A program made the translations under genes and the position numbers. Source: Terasakiella magnetica (GTDB taxonomy: Bacteria > Pseudomonadota > Alphaproteobacteria > Rhodospirillales > Magnetospirillaceae). Taken from it: a stretch of 64,000 bases of DNA. Below are positions 8,196 through 18,967 of this stretch, piece after piece (position 1 is the first letter of the stretch; every line of letters begins with the position of its first letter). The stretch spans positions 1 through 64,000 of the forward strand of contig CACVCF010000113.1 in assembly GCA_902729415.1 (NCBI GenBank), read 5' to 3'. The notes under the pieces are model-generated. The model was not told the origin of the DNA. It was given only the letters and a program-made list of their open reading frames with translations, and did no database searches.

Positions 8196-8762
8196 TTAAC
8201 CCTTGAAACGCTCGATATAGGTACAATCGGTGGTATTGACCCAGATGACCTCACCTTCTTCCAGGAAGGGCGGAACCAGGATCTTGAGGCCGTTTTCCAG
8301 CTTGGCGGGCTTGAAGGATGACGACGCGGTCTGTCCCTTCACCACCGGGTCGGCCTCGACCACCTTCATCACCACCTTTTCCGGCAGAGCGATGGAGACG
8401 GGCGACCCCTCGACGAAATCAACCTCCACCACCATGCCATCCTGCAGGAAGGCGATGGTATCGGCCAAGGTATCGTTCGGCATGGTGAACTGCTCGAAAC
8501 TCTCGCTGTCCATGAAGGTCATGACCGAGTCGTCACGGAATAAGAAGGTGCATTCCTTGGCTTCGACGTTGCACTTCTCGACGGTGTCGGCGGTGCGCCA
8601 GCGCTCGTTGGTCTTGTTACCGGTGCGGATGTCACGCATCTCGACCGTGATGAAGGCGCCGCCCTTGCCGGGCTGCACGATCTGGATCTTGAGGACGGCG
8701 TACTGGCGGCCGTTATGCTCAAGAATGTTGCCGGGGCGAATCAGATTGGCGTTGATCTTCAT
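8196..8762 (-). CDS. efp: translation elongation factor P
   Basis: The 188-aa EF-P relieves ribosome stalling at polyproline stretches. The ATG at 8762 is chosen because MKINANLIRPGN is the canonical start and gives the normal length. The loop that enters the peptidyl transferase centre reads PGKGGAF, with Lys33 in the position modified by beta-lysine in the EpmA/EpmB pathway. The KOW-like N-terminal domain and two OB domains (for example VVEADPVVKGQTA, near residue 140) are complete. The modification genes epmB and epmA lie directly upstream. An open frame continuing upstream of 8762 is not part of the gene. Confidence 0.95.
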   Translation of the reverse strand: MKINANLIRPGNILEHNGRQYAVLKIQIVQPGKGGAFITVEMRDIRTGNKTNERWRTADTVEKCNVEAKECTFLFRDDSVMTFMDSESFEQFTMPNDTLADTIAFLQDGMVVEVDFVEGSPVSIALPEKVVMKVVEADPVVKGQTASSSFKPAKLENGLKILVPPFLEEGEVIWVNTTDCTYIERFKG

Positions 8763-8847
8763 AATACGGTCCGGAGCTGTCGGAAAATCAGGCGCGGAAC
8801 CTAACAGCTTGGGTTGAGGAAGGCAACTGCAAGGGTGGATCAGGCCT

Positions 8848-9912
8848 TCAATCACCTGGATAAGGATGAATCCTGCCACCGGGATCGGTAATTTCCCCCC
8901 GGTTTTCGTCCCAATATTCCGGCCCCACCGGCACCTTGCCCGCGCCACCGGGAATATCGAGCACATAGGTGGGCTGGGCGATGCCCGACAGCCGCCCGCG
9001 CAAAGCCGCCATCAATGCCCGGCCCTCGGCCAGGGAGGGACGGAAATGGGCGGTCCCGGGGGCGAGATCGGGATGGTGCAGGTAATAGGGCCGCACCCGG
9101 TTGCGCACCAAGGCCCGCATCAGCTGGTCAAGAATCTCGACGCTGTCGTTGACATCCTTCAGCAGCACGGTCTGGGACAAAAGCGGCAGCCCGGCATCGG
9201 CCAGCCGCGCCAAGGCCCCCCGTGCCAGCGGCGATAATTCGCGCGGGTGGTTGACATGCACCGCCAGCCAGACCGCCACATCGGCTTCATCGGCGGGCTT
9301 GAGGGCAGCGACCAAAGCCGAACTCACCCGCCCCGGATCGCTGACCGGGATACGGGAATGAATGCGGATCAGCTCGATCTGGTCCAAGGCGGCGATGCGT
9401 CCGATCAGGGATTGCAGCCGCCGGGGCGGCAGCATCAGGGGATCGCCGCCGGTCAGAATGACTTCGCGCACTTCGGGCCGTCCAGCCACATAGGCCAGGG
9501 CGGCGTCGAGTTCCGCCTCGGTCAGGCTGGCCTCTGCGTCACCCACCCGGGCGCGGCGGAAGCAAAAGCGGCAATAGACCGGACAGACCAGCAGCGGCGT
9601 CAGCAGCACACGGTCCGGGTAGCGGTGGACGATCCCCTTCACCGGGCTGTAGGCTGCGTCGCCAATGGGGTCGCTCAACTCCTCCGTCCCGGTGGACAAT
9701 TCCGCCACATGGGGCACGTATTGCCGGGCGATGGGATCGGCGGCATCGGTAGGATCGATCAGGTCCAGCACGGCGGGGGTCAGGGCTACGGAATAGGTTT
9801 CGGCCACCCGCTCCAACCCGGCCAGATCCTCGGGCGCCACCAATCCGGCGCGGACAAGATCGGCGATCTTGTGCAAGGTAGGACGGCGAAGGGCAGTGGG
9901 TTCGGACGGCAT
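8848..9912 (-). CDS. epmB: EF-P (R)-beta-lysine synthesis enzyme, lysine 2,3-aminomutase EpmB
   Basis: This is a radical-SAM, PLP-dependent lysine 2,3-aminomutase of about 354 aa. The [4Fe-4S] ligands form CPVYCRFC (Cys110, Cys114, Cys117 from the chosen start), and GGDPLM follows in the SAM-binding region. The C-terminal DIPGGAGKVPV carries the expected PLP lysine. In the EpmB subgroup the product, (R)-beta-lysine, is attached to EF-P by EpmA. The gene sits between efp and a divergent epmA, which fixes the assignment. Possible ATG starts are at 9912, 9924 and 9939, none with a strong ribosome binding site, so the exact start is uncertain. Confidence 0.9.
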   Translation of the reverse strand: MPSEPTALRRPTLHKIADLVRAGLVAPEDLAGLERVAETYSVALTPAVLDLIDPTDAADPIARQYVPHVAELSTGTEELSDPIGDAAYSPVKGIVHRYPDRVLLTPLLVCPVYCRFCFRRARVGDAEASLTEAELDAALAYVAGRPEVREVILTGGDPLMLPPRRLQSLIGRIAALDQIELIRIHSRIPVSDPGRVSSALVAALKPADEADVAVWLAVHVNHPRELSPLARGALARLADAGLPLLSQTVLLKDVNDSVEILDQLMRALVRNRVRPYYLHHPDLAPGTAHFRPSLAEGRALMAALRGRLSGIAQPTYVLDIPGGAGKVPVGPEYWDENRGEITDPGGRIHPYPGD

Positions 9913-9937
9913 GGGGAAGTACATAGTGGAAAACGGC

Positions 9938-11002
9938 ATGTCAGGTAAAGAATGGTGGCGTCCTGAAATCTTCACCCGGCGGCGCGGCGCCCTGCAAATC
10001 CGGTCGCAGGCCATTACCGCCACCCGCACCTTTTTCGCCGAACGCGATTTTATCGAGGTCGAGACGCCCTGTCTTCAAGTCTCACCCGGGATGGAACCCC
10101 ATCTCAAAGCCTTCTCCACCGCCTTTGTCGATCCCTATGGCGAGGCCGACCAACCCCTGCATCTGCACACCAGCCCGGAATTCGCCATGAAGAAGCTGCT
10201 GGTGGCAGGCGTGCCCCGCCTGTACCAGATGGCCCGTGTCTTTCGCAATTCCGAGCGCAGCCCTACCCACCATCCCGAATTCACCATGCTGGAATGGTAC
10301 CGGGCGGGGGCCTCGCTTGCCGATCTCATGACCGACACCGAAGATCTGGTGCGGGCCTGCGCCCGCAGAGTGGGCGCTCCCCTGCTGCGCCGGGGGGAAA
10401 CGGAATGCGACCCCTTCCAGCCCTGGCGGCGGCTGTCGGTGCCCGAGGCGTTCAGGGACTATGCCGGGATCGATCTCCTGGCCACCGCGCCTGATCCCAT
10501 CCGGCCCGACACCGCCCTGCTGGCCGCCGAGGCCGGGCGCATCGGTATCTCAGTCAGCACCAGCGACCGCTGGGACGATATTTTCTTCAAAATCATGCTG
10601 GACCGCATCGAGCCCCATCTGGGCTATGGCGTGCCGGTGATCTTGCATTCCTATCCGGTCTCGATGGCGGCGCTGTCACGCCCCTCCCCCGCCGACCCCC
10701 GGCTGGCCGAGCGCTTTGAGGTCTATGGCTGCGGCGTGGAACTGGCCAACGCCTTCGGTGAATTGACCGACCCGGTGGAGCAGCGCAAGCGTTTCGAGGC
10801 CGATATGGCGTTGAAATATACCCTCTACGGCGAACGCTATCCGGTGGACGAGGATTTCCTCGCCGCCCTTGATTACGGCATGCCCGACAGTGCAGGCATC
10901 GCGCTGGGCTTCGACCGGTTGGTCATGCTGCTGGCGGGTGTCCAGACCATCGACGAGGTGCTGTGGGCGCCGGTTACGACCGGACCTCGATATGATCGAT
11001 GA
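9938..11002 (+). CDS. epmA: EF-P beta-lysyltransferase EpmA (LysRS paralogue)
   Basis: This 354-aa protein is the catalytic core of a class II lysyl-tRNA synthetase without the anticodon-binding domain, as in EpmA/PoxA/GenX. Motif 2 is recognised in RVFRNSERSPTHHPEFTMLEWY (residues about 104-125), and motif 3 in GIALGFDRLVMLLAG near the end. It should adenylate beta-lysine and ligate it to Lys33 of EF-P. ATG 9938 gives MSGKEWWRPE, the usual start. It is divergent from epmB with at most about 25 nt between the start codons, so the two genes must share a very compact promoter region or overlap transcripts. Confidence 0.93.
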   Translation: MSGKEWWRPEIFTRRRGALQIRSQAITATRTFFAERDFIEVETPCLQVSPGMEPHLKAFSTAFVDPYGEADQPLHLHTSPEFAMKKLLVAGVPRLYQMARVFRNSERSPTHHPEFTMLEWYRAGASLADLMTDTEDLVRACARRVGAPLLRRGETECDPFQPWRRLSVPEAFRDYAGIDLLATAPDPIRPDTALLAAEAGRIGISVSTSDRWDDIFFKIMLDRIEPHLGYGVPVILHSYPVSMAALSRPSPADPRLAERFEVYGCGVELANAFGELTDPVEQRKRFEADMALKYTLYGERYPVDEDFLAALDYGMPDSAGIALGFDRLVMLLAGVQTIDEVLWAPVTTGPRYDR

Positions 11003-11576
11003 CGCCTTCGATGTCATAGAGCTGGGACAACGCCTTTAACGCCGCCTGACGCTCGTCCTCGGACCGCGCACGCCCCAGAATGATGGCTTGACGCTGAGGA
11101 TTGATCGCAACACGGAAATTTACATCAGCCACATCCAAAGCCCCCATCAGCCTTAGATTAGCGAAGGTGCGGAGGGTATTGCGACGGAAAATCCCGATCA
11201 GATTTCCCGTGGATTCATCCTCTGACGTCGCGCAGGAAACATGCCAGTAGAACGCGCGAATACCGTCGATCTTGGACGCCCTCTCCCGGACCGACTGGCA
11301 TGCCTCGGCATCATTGATGATGCCGGTCAGCAGCAGGCGTTGTTCGTAGATCTCCATGGAGATCGCCATTTCCATCTCGGCGACCAGAATCCGGCTGGCT
11401 TCCACGTAAATAGCGACATCCTTGCCGATATCTTCGAAGCTGCGCGCCTCGATCGCCAGATCAAACATGGCCTTGGGGGTCGAGATGGATGATAGCGGTG
11501 AAGGCAGTGGATTGCTGGAGGACGAGCAGGCCGTCAAAACCGAAATCAGCGCCGCCACAGAGATAGCTCGTTTCAC
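10974..11576 (-). CDS. BON-domain lipoprotein
   Basis: This 200-aa exported lipoprotein has a signal sequence with a lipobox ending LTAC (Cys17), followed by a Ser-rich tether. Two BON-type phospholipid-binding repeats are recognisable: ISMEIYEQRLLLTGIINDAE (about residues 73-92) and the C-terminal part from about 150 (VNFRVAINPQRQAIILGRA). BON lipoproteins such as DolP act in outer-membrane integrity. The 3' end overlaps the convergent epmA by 29 nt, so transcription of the two could interfere. The substrate or partner is unknown. Confidence 0.8.
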   Translation of the reverse strand: MKRAISVAALISVLTACSSSSNPLPSPLSSISTPKAMFDLAIEARSFEDIGKDVAIYVEASRILVAEMEMAISMEIYEQRLLLTGIINDAEACQSVRERASKIDGIRAFYWHVSCATSEDESTGNLIGIFRRNTLRTFANLRLMGALDVADVNFRVAINPQRQAIILGRARSEDERQAALKALSQLYDIEGVIDHIEVRS

Positions 11577-11621
11577 GCGCAGTTTCCTCCTGCCGATTCC
11601 TCTCTCAGGGTATAAGTTTGT

Positions 11622-11972
11622 TCATTGTGGATCAAGGGTATAGGCAGATCCCTCCAACTGAGACGAAAGCGCCTCGATGGCCCTCGACACCGCCGTGATC
11701 GCATCCAGAGACGCGGTTCCATTGCGGGCAGCCATCTCAAGGGTAAGGCTGGCATCGCAGATGGCAGACAAGCCCAGGCTGGATGACGCCCCCTTGATGG
11801 TGTGGGCTTCCTGCCGCAACCGCTCCACATCGCCCTCGGCCCAGGCAATGCGGGCCGTGGCGGTGCGGGCGCGCGCGTCTTCGAGAAAACTGGCCAGAAT
11901 GGTGACCATGGTATCAACCTCAAGATCCTCGGCCAAGGTATCGAGAATGGCGAAATCCACCGCTGGATTCAT
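11622..11972 (-). CDS. stand-alone HPt phosphotransfer protein
   Basis: This 116-aa protein is a histidine phosphotransfer domain. The motif EAHTIKGASSSLGL contains the phospho-acceptor His57. The ATG at 11972 is preferred because GGAGG lies about 7 nt before it; an in-frame ATG 39 nt upstream has no such site. As a lone HPt it should relay phosphate between a hybrid kinase receiver and a response regulator. One of the two hybrid kinases in the window (42774-47474) has no internal HPt, so a link is possible but unproven. Confidence 0.88.
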   Translation of the reverse strand: MNPAVDFAILDTLAEDLEVDTMVTILASFLEDARARTATARIAWAEGDVERLRQEAHTIKGASSSLGLSAICDASLTLEMAARNGTASLDAITAVSRAIEALSSQLEGSAYTLDPQ

Positions 11973-12138
11973 GAATCGCCTCCGGGCGGCAGACGCACCA
12001 GAGTGAGCCAATACTCTTCAAGGACCTTGATGATGCTGATGATAGGAAGCAAGGGTGTCGCGCTCGACATCGGATGTGGTCGGGATTACCACCGGAATAG
12101 AGGACGCCCCCTCGGCCTTCTTGATTTCACCCCGACAC

Positions 12139-12936
12139 TTACACCAGCAGGTTAAGAATGTTTCCCGGGGTGTAGGACGATTGGGTCGAAGCGGATATGG
12201 AATAGCTGCTGGGATTGGCCGCCGCCTGATTGGCCAGAGCCGTACTCACCGCCGCAGCCGCCTTGTTGGTGGTCGAAGCGGTGGTGTCGGCATAATCGAT
12301 GGAAAAAGCAACGGCCTGATTGGCCAAAGCCTTACTGATGTAATCCTGCGGCGACGTCCCCGTGGTGGTGGGGATGCCGGTGGCGCCGTCGGCGGTCTGA
12401 AGCCGGTAAACGGCCACCTGGGTTTGCCCCAAGGCCTGGGTGACCTTGGCCAGCGCACTCCGGGATGACTGGCTGTCACCCACCTTGATGTCGGCAAGCC
12501 CCAGCGACTTGGCATCAAGACCCTGGGCCGCGACGGTAACCTTCAGGCCCGACCCGGTCTTGACCGTGACACTGGCGGTATCGTTGGACAGCAGATTGGA
12601 ATTTCCCACCTTGGCGCCTGCGGCCAGGGCATCAATCTGCTTCTTCAGGGTGTCGATCTGGGTATTGACCGCGGCGGTGGCCGCCTTGTCCTTGGGAGCC
12701 GTCGCGGGATCAGCCGCCTTCTGCAAGACGTTTTGCAGCGAACTCAGGGCCGAAAAGATCGAGGTCGAGTTCTTCAGCGCGGTGCTGACGACCTTGGCGC
12801 CTTGACCGGCGGACAAGGGGGTTGGAGCCGAGCTTGACGTATAGCGGGAAGGCGCCGAAGGCCGCACACCGATCAGCAATTCATTGCCGACGCGGATGGG
12901 AAGATTGGAACCCGACAGGGATGTCACGCTGCTCAT
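12139..12936 (-). CDS. flagellin-like or filament-like protein of unknown function
   Basis: This 265-aa protein is Ala/Ser/Thr-rich with no signal peptide. Residues about 55-115 (SALSSLQNVLQKAAD, then AAVNTQIDTLKKQIDAL, then GNSNLLSND) follow the pattern of the flagellin D0/D1 N-terminal helices and the loop after them. RSALAKVTQALGQTQVAVYR (about 158-177) resembles the helix before the flagellin C-terminus. The usual flagellin termini are not conserved: the C-terminus is a Ser/Ala tail ending NILNLLV. It may be a flagellin relative secreted by the flagellar export system, or a coiled-coil protein that resembles one by chance. No flagellar genes adjoin. Confidence 0.6.
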   Translation of the reverse strand: MSSVTSLSGSNLPIRVGNELLIGVRPSAPSRYTSSSAPTPLSAGQGAKVVSTALKNSTSIFSALSSLQNVLQKAADPATAPKDKAATAAVNTQIDTLKKQIDALAAGAKVGNSNLLSNDTASVTVKTGSGLKVTVAAQGLDAKSLGLADIKVGDSQSSRSALAKVTQALGQTQVAVYRLQTADGATGIPTTTGTSPQDYISKALANQAVAFSIDYADTTASTTNKAAAAVSTALANQAAANPSSYSISASTQSSYTPGNILNLLV

Positions 12937-13036
12937 GGCGCACCTTCAAGGCGATTTTGCCCTCTTGATTTATGGTATCCCAATTGCGCCATAAAATCCA
13001 ATCCTCCTGACCGGTACCAGACCCCGCTAATTTTCA

Positions 13037-13516
13037 TCACTCGTCCACCGCACGCGAACGTGCCAGGTCAAGGACGTGGCGCGACACCGCATCAAAGGCT
13101 TCCGGGGCCGGTTCGAAGGATGGGTTGCGGGCGAACAGCACTGATTTGCTTGTATCGCCCCGCACCACCTTGAGTGAAGAGAGGTAATGGCGCAGCCCCT
13201 CGGGAGCGCCATAGCGGCTTTTTTCCAGGTGGAGGAAACCGCTGGCCTCGATCCGCGCCCACAGATCCCGGCAATCCTGCGGCCCCAGTTCACCCCGCCG
13301 GACCGATACCGTCTTGCCCGTGGGGATAGAACTGGTCACGGTGGCGAATTCATACTTGGTCCGGGTATGGGTGATCGCGCCGTCGCTGATGACGACCCGA
13401 TCCTGGAAGCTGTCATAGGTGACCGCAAGTCCGGGATCGTCCGGACAGTCGGCCCAAGCGGCGGCGGACAGGACCGGCAGGCACAGGAGGGTGAAAAAGA
13501 GGCGAAGCAATCGCAT
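13037..13516 (-). CDS. secreted protein of unknown function
   Basis: This 159-aa protein has a clear signal peptide (MRLLRLFFTLLCLPVLSAAA, cleavage about residue 22). The mature part has two Cys (in DCPDD and QDCRDLW) that could form a disulfide. No family is recognised. It is divergent from the small lipoprotein gene at 13712. Confidence 0.65.
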   Translation of the reverse strand: MRLLRLFFTLLCLPVLSAAAWADCPDDPGLAVTYDSFQDRVVISDGAITHTRTKYEFATVTSSIPTGKTVSVRRGELGPQDCRDLWARIEASGFLHLEKSRYGAPEGLRHYLSSLKVVRGDTSKSVLFARNPSFEPAPEAFDAVSRHVLDLARSRAVDE

Positions 13517-13711
13517 GGCTCGTCAGCCTCCGTTTTGGCGATACCACCGGCAAGGATGACAACTTTAGCATCTCAAAACCGATCTGCGACGAAATCATGG
13601 CGGATTGGCATGGTTCAAGGCGAAAAGACCATGATTGCACCATAGTCACGACATCAGCTGCGCGCAGCATGACTCCCGTTAAACCCCCAAAACGGGGGAG
13701 GGAGAACGTCC

Positions 13712-13987
13712 ATGAACATCCGTCTGCTCGCCACTCTCGCTCTGCTCAGCGTCGGCTTGAGCGGCTGCGCCATCGACCCTTACGCCCTGAGCGGCATCAA
13801 CTGGTACCCGCAGAACAGCGGCTCGGCCTATTACCAGCCCGCTGCCCCCAATTATTGGGGAACCCCGGCCTATAGCGCGTGGCAGCCGTCACTCTCCGGC
13901 ACCCCGTACCACAGGGAGGAGGCGCGGCGGCCCCACCGGCCTCACGACCAGGACGAGCGAAACAATCACCATTCCGGCTGGCACTGA
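13712..13987 (+). CDS. small lipoprotein with His-rich tail
   Basis: This 91-aa protein has a lipoprotein signal sequence with lipobox LSGC (Cys19). The middle is rich in Tyr, Pro, Ser and Asn, and the charged tail carries several His residues (HREEARRPHRPHDQDE, then HHSGWH). The tail could bind metal, but no family is recognised. A strong purine-rich site (GGGAGGGAG) precedes the ATG. A short C5/G5 hairpin at 13684-13698 adjoins that site and might affect translation. Confidence 0.65.
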   Translation: MNIRLLATLALLSVGLSGCAIDPYALSGINWYPQNSGSAYYQPAAPNYWGTPAYSAWQPSLSGTPYHREEARRPHRPHDQDERNNHHSGWH

Positions 13988-13999
13988 CACCGGCGAACC

Positions 14000-14022
14000 G
14001 GGGCTATGGCATTCATAGCCCC
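14000..14022. terminator. possible bidirectional terminator hairpin
   Basis: A perfect 9-bp inverted repeat (GGGGCTATG / CATAGCCCC) with a 5-nt loop lies between the convergent small lipoprotein gene and norF. It overlaps the norF stop codon. No T-run follows on either strand, so it may only stabilise 3' ends. Confidence 0.45.
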
Positions 14023-14324
14023 GACGGCGAGCGGAAAACCGCCGCCAGATAGAGCACAAGGCACAGCCCCAGAATCACCAGCAGAACGGCGGTGAACAGC
14101 GTCCGCCAGCTGCCCCCGGCGCGGCGCAGGTCAAGAAAGTGATTAAGCACCTGGCGCGCCTTGATGAAACTGGCGGCCAGCGCCACCACTACCGAAAACA
14201 AACCGGCGCGGCTGCCGCTCCCCGACATCAGGGCGGCACCTACCGAGAGTCCGGTCAGAGCGGCAAGGATGGCCCAGGCGCGCAGCAGCCGCCGGCCCCA
14301 GGCATGGGCGTCTTCATGGGTCAT
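14013..14324 (-). CDS. norF: nitric oxide reductase accessory membrane protein NorF
   Basis: This 103-aa membrane protein has about three hydrophobic helices (LRAWAILAALTGLSVGAALM, then LFSVVVALAASFIKARQVLN, then LFTAVLLVILGLCLVLYLA) in the pattern of cytochrome oxidase subunit IV-like proteins, which include NorF. NorF is needed for full NO reductase activity in some denitrifiers. ATG 14324 overlaps the norE stop by 4 nt, which selects this start over an upstream in-frame one. It is the last gene of the nor operon. Confidence 0.8.
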   Translation of the reverse strand: MTHEDAHAWGRRLLRAWAILAALTGLSVGAALMSGSGSRAGLFSVVVALAASFIKARQVLNHFLDLRRAGGSWRTLFTAVLLVILGLCLVLYLAAVFRSPSGL

Positions 14325-14881
14325 CGCAGCAGATACACCAGGGGGAAAAGGATCAGCCAGATCAGATCGACCATGTGCCAGAAGGCGGCACCGGTCTCGA
14401 GATTTTCGACACTGTTCTTCCAACCGACAATGCCCAGCACGATGATCCCCATCACCACATGCAAGGCGTGAAAGCCGGTCATCAGATAGAACAGGGTATA
14501 AAAGCCGTTGGTCTCGATGCCGAGGCCGTGGGCGGCCTTATCAGCGTATTCGCTCGCCTTGATCGCCAAAAAGCACGCCCCCAGGGTCATGGCCCCGCCC
14601 AGCCAGGGCAGCGAGGCTCGGCTGCCCGCCACGGTGCGGACCTGGACGGCGCGGGCGGCAAGATAGCCGCTGGTCACCAGCACCAGAGTGTTAAGACCGC
14701 CCAGAGCCACATCCAGACTGGCCTGACCCGCCAAAAACATGGCGGGGTGCAGCAGCCGCATCACCGCGAAGGCAACGAACAGCGCCCCGAACACCAGCAT
14801 CTCGCTGAGAATCAGCACCCACATCAGGGGATTGCCCGGAAGCTGGGACAAGATTCCCCAATCGTCCGCTTGCTCGTTCAT
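14321..14881 (-). CDS. norE: NorE, cytochrome c oxidase subunit III-like protein
   Basis: This 186-aa protein has five hydrophobic helices and typical subunit III features: NPLMWVLILSEMLVFGALF near the N-terminus and YLMTGFHALHVVMG near residue 135. NorE belongs to the heme-copper oxidase subunit III family and assists NO reductase. It overlaps norD by 4 nt and norF by 4 nt, showing translational coupling within the operon. Confidence 0.9.
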   Translation of the reverse strand: MNEQADDWGILSQLPGNPLMWVLILSEMLVFGALFVAFAVMRLLHPAMFLAGQASLDVALGGLNTLVLVTSGYLAARAVQVRTVAGSRASLPWLGGAMTLGACFLAIKASEYADKAAHGLGIETNGFYTLFYLMTGFHALHVVMGIIVLGIVGWKNSVENLETGAAFWHMVDLIWLILFPLVYLLR

Positions 14882-16776
14882 GTCACCGCCAGATGCCGAT
14901 AGATACGGGGCAGCGCCGCCGAAAGCTGCGCCATGTGGCCGACGATGGCATAGCCGCCGCGCCCGAACAGGTGGGGAAAGTAGGCCTGGGCCTTGCGGTC
15001 GATGGTGACGCCGAACACCCCCATACCCTTGGAGCGCACCTCGTGAACGGCCTTGCGGGTGTCTTCGATACCATAGCGGCCCTCGTAATGATCAACGTCG
15101 TTGGGTTTGCCGTCGGACAGCACCAGCAGCAGGCGATGCCGCTCGGGGCGCTCCTCCAGCCGGGCGGCGGCATGGCGGATGGCGGCGCCGATGCGGGTGT
15201 AATAGCCGGGCCGCACCGCCCCGATCCGGGCCATCACCCGGTCGCCCAGGGGCTCGTCGAACCCCTTGATGGTGTCGATCTTGACCCAGCTGCGCTTGCG
15301 CGAGGTGAAGGTCAGGATGGCAAAGGGATCGCCGCAGGCGGCAAGGCCATGGCTGAACACCGCCAGGGCTTCCTTCTCCACGTCCAGCACCCGGCGGTTC
15401 TCGACCCAGGCGTCGGTGGACAGCGACGCGTCCACCAGCACCAGCACCGCCAGATCGCGCTCCATGGAGCGGCGGGTGGTCCACACCCGGTCGCTGCCCT
15501 GGCCGCTGGCGCGAAGATCGGCCCGCGCACGCACCACCTGATCCATATCCAGTTCCGATCCGTCGGCCTGGCCGCGCAGCACCACCGCTTTGGTGCGCAG
15601 GGCCTCGAACTGGCGGCGGACGGCGCGGATGCGGCGCTTGGCCTCTTCGTCGGGTACCCAGCCCTCACCCTCTTCCGGTGCCGGTCCCACCAGCACCGAG
15701 CAATGGTCGGGGTGATAGGAGTTCGAGCGGTAATCCCATTCGGGGTAAAGATAGCTCCCCGACAGCCGGGTGGTGTCGGTGGCCTCGGGCGGCAGATCAA
15801 GATCAAATTTCAGCCGGGTGGCGGGCTTCCTGGAATGCTGCGACAGCGCCAGGGTATCAAGATCGTCGGCGGCCTTCTTCGCCTCCTCCTCGTCGGTGTC
15901 GTCGGCGGCACGGTTGACGTTGACCATGTCGGCGAAGGCCAGGATCTTTTCAAAGCGGTTGAGGATGAGGGGATCGTTGCGGTCGGCATTGTCCTGCTTT
16001 TGCCGCTCGGCATGACGGCGCCGGGATTCCTCTTCTTGTGCGGCGGCGGCCTCCGCCCTCTCCTCCGGCAAAGCGGCCTGACGCGGGGCCGACCCGGGCG
16101 GCGCATGCACCGCCTCGCCCCACAGCGGCACCGGCAGAAAGGGGCGATAGCCCTTGGGGGCCTGCGCCATGGGGATTGCGGGCGCGGTGGCCCCGCCCAG
16201 GGCGGCCAGCACCAGGGCCTCGACCGCGGCCTCGACGCCTTTCAACGGGCGCACCGGACGAACCGCCCGCAAGGCGGCACCCAGCCGACGGTAGCGGGGA
16301 CCGAGACCGGGAAAGGCGGCCAGGGCGGCGGCGGCGGCGGATCGTGCACGCCCGATCCGCGCCAGATCGGCCCGCAAGGGATCGGTCTCGGCTGCAACCG
16401 GCGGCTCCAGCACCGCGAAATAAGCCGCCAGCCAGAAATAAAGATCACGGTTCAGGGTGGCTTCGGGGAAGAAGGCCACCCCTTCCGGCAGCGACAGGCT
16501 GACCTCGTCGCGGCTGGCGGTCACCAGCCGCTCGTCATCCATGCCCACCCATTGCCGCAGACTGAGACGGTGATGGGAGGTCCGGGCCGAAGCGGCGGCG
16601 ATGCAGAGACCGCGATCACCACCCAGGCCGCGGAAAAACACCGCCAGGGGGCCGCGCACCTGCTCCAGCCGCACCTCGGCGGTGGGGAAATGGGGCCAAC
16701 TGGCCTTTTCACCCACCAGACGGTGCCAGAGGGTGCCGACCCGCTCCTCCAGTTCGAGGAATTGGAGCAGTTTCAT
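14878..16776 (-). CDS. norD: NorD, VWA-domain nitric oxide reductase activation protein
   Basis: This 632-aa cytoplasmic protein has a large N-terminal region, a charged low-complexity stretch near residues 235-300, and a C-terminal von Willebrand A domain (about 440-632). The metal-ion-dependent adhesion site is DASLST, followed by [10 protein letters not shown] and [20 protein letters not shown]. NorD works with the MoxR-type ATPase NorQ to mature or activate NorCB, probably by iron insertion at the catalytic FeB site. It overlaps norE and norQ by 4 nt each. Confidence 0.95.
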   Translation of the reverse strand: MKLLQFLELEERVGTLWHRLVGEKASWPHFPTAEVRLEQVRGPLAVFFRGLGGDRGLCIAAASARTSHHRLSLRQWVGMDDERLVTASRDEVSLSLPEGVAFFPEATLNRDLYFWLAAYFAVLEPPVAAETDPLRADLARIGRARSAAAAALAAFPGLGPRYRRLGAALRAVRPVRPLKGVEAAVEALVLAALGGATAPAIPMAQAPKGYRPFLPVPLWGEAVHAPPGSAPRQAALPEERAEAAAAQEEESRRRHAERQKQDNADRNDPLILNRFEKILAFADMVNVNRAADDTDEEEAKKAADDLDTLALSQHSRKPATRLKFDLDLPPEATDTTRLSGSYLYPEWDYRSNSYHPDHCSVLVGPAPEEGEGWVPDEEAKRRIRAVRRQFEALRTKAVVLRGQADGSELDMDQVVRARADLRASGQGSDRVWTTRRSMERDLAVLVLVDASLSTDAWVENRRVLDVEKEALAVFSHGLAACGDPFAILTFTSRKRSWVKIDTIKGFDEPLGDRVMARIGAVRPGYYTRIGAAIRHAAARLEERPERHRLLLVLSDGKPNDVDHYEGRYGIEDTRKAVHEVRSKGMGVFGVTIDRKAQAYFPHLFGRGGYAIVGHMAQLSAALPRIYRHLAVT

Positions 16777-17555
16777 CCGAACACGGCCCGCACCACTTCC
16801 TCCAACCCCATCTTGACCTCGGGATCGTCGGACAACGGCTCGATCATGGTGGCCTGAACCGCCTCGCGGAGATCAACCCCCGCCGCGATCAAGGTGGCGC
16901 AATAAACCAGCAGGCGGGTTGAAACCCCCTCCTCCAGATCGTGGCCTTTCAACGCCCGCAAGCGCCCGGCCAGCAGGATCAAGGGCTGCACCCTGGCCTC
17001 GGGCAGGCCGGATTCGGTGGCGACAATGCCGCGCTCCAGCTCGGGCGGCGGAAAGTCGAATTCGATGGCGACGAAGCGCTGACGGGTCGAGGGCTTCAGC
17101 TGCTTCAAAATATTCTGGTAGCCGGGGTTATAAGACACCACCAGCATGAAATCATCGGGAGCCCGCAAGACCTCACCGGTGCGGTCCAGCGGCAGGATGC
17201 GGCGGTCGTCGGTCAGGGGATGCAGCACCACGGTGACATCCTTCCTGGCTTCAACCACCTCGTCGAGATAGCAGATGCCGCCCGAGCGCACGGCGCTGGT
17301 CAGCGGCCCGTCGCTCCACACCGTGTCGCCGCCCTTAAGCAGATAGCGCCCCGTCAGGTCGGCTGCGGTCAGGTCGTCGTGGCAGGATACGGTATAAAGC
17401 GGCCGTGCCAACCGAGCCGCCATATGGGCGACAAAGCGAGTCTTGCCGCAGCCGGTCGGCCCTTTGAGCAGCAGGGGCAGGCGGTGCTTCCACGCCAGCT
17501 CGAACAGCGCGACCTCGTTGCCGACCGGAATGTAGAAGGGCAGATCCTGGGACAT
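16773..17555 (-). CDS. norQ: NorQ, MoxR-type AAA+ ATPase
   Basis: This 260-aa ATPase of the MoxR/CbbQ/NorQ family carries Walker [11 protein letters not shown] (about residues 33-42) and the Walker B-like [10 protein letters not shown], with sensor and arginine finger regions following ([14 protein letters not shown]). It should act as a chaperone motor with NorD on NO reductase. ATG 17555 is chosen since GGAG lies about 9 nt upstream and [14 protein letters not shown] matches the family start. It overlaps norD by 4 nt and follows norB by 53 nt. Confidence 0.95.
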   Translation of the reverse strand: MSQDLPFYIPVGNEVALFELAWKHRLPLLLKGPTGCGKTRFVAHMAARLARPLYTVSCHDDLTAADLTGRYLLKGGDTVWSDGPLTSAVRSGGICYLDEVVEARKDVTVVLHPLTDDRRILPLDRTGEVLRAPDDFMLVVSYNPGYQNILKQLKPSTRQRFVAIEFDFPPPELERGIVATESGLPEARVQPLILLAGRLRALKGHDLEEGVSTRLLVYCATLIAAGVDLREAVQATMIEPLSDDPEVKMGLEEVVRAVFG

Positions 17556-17608
17556 GGGAAACTCCGAAAAAAGGGGCGGCCGCAGATAGCAGCCGCCCCG
17601 GTACTCTT

Positions 17609-18967
<1,359 letters not shown>

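Noticed and set aside
14893..16857. Long open frame antisense to norD.
   Set aside because: It has no recognisable domain or ribosome binding site, while norD has a VWA domain and operon coupling.
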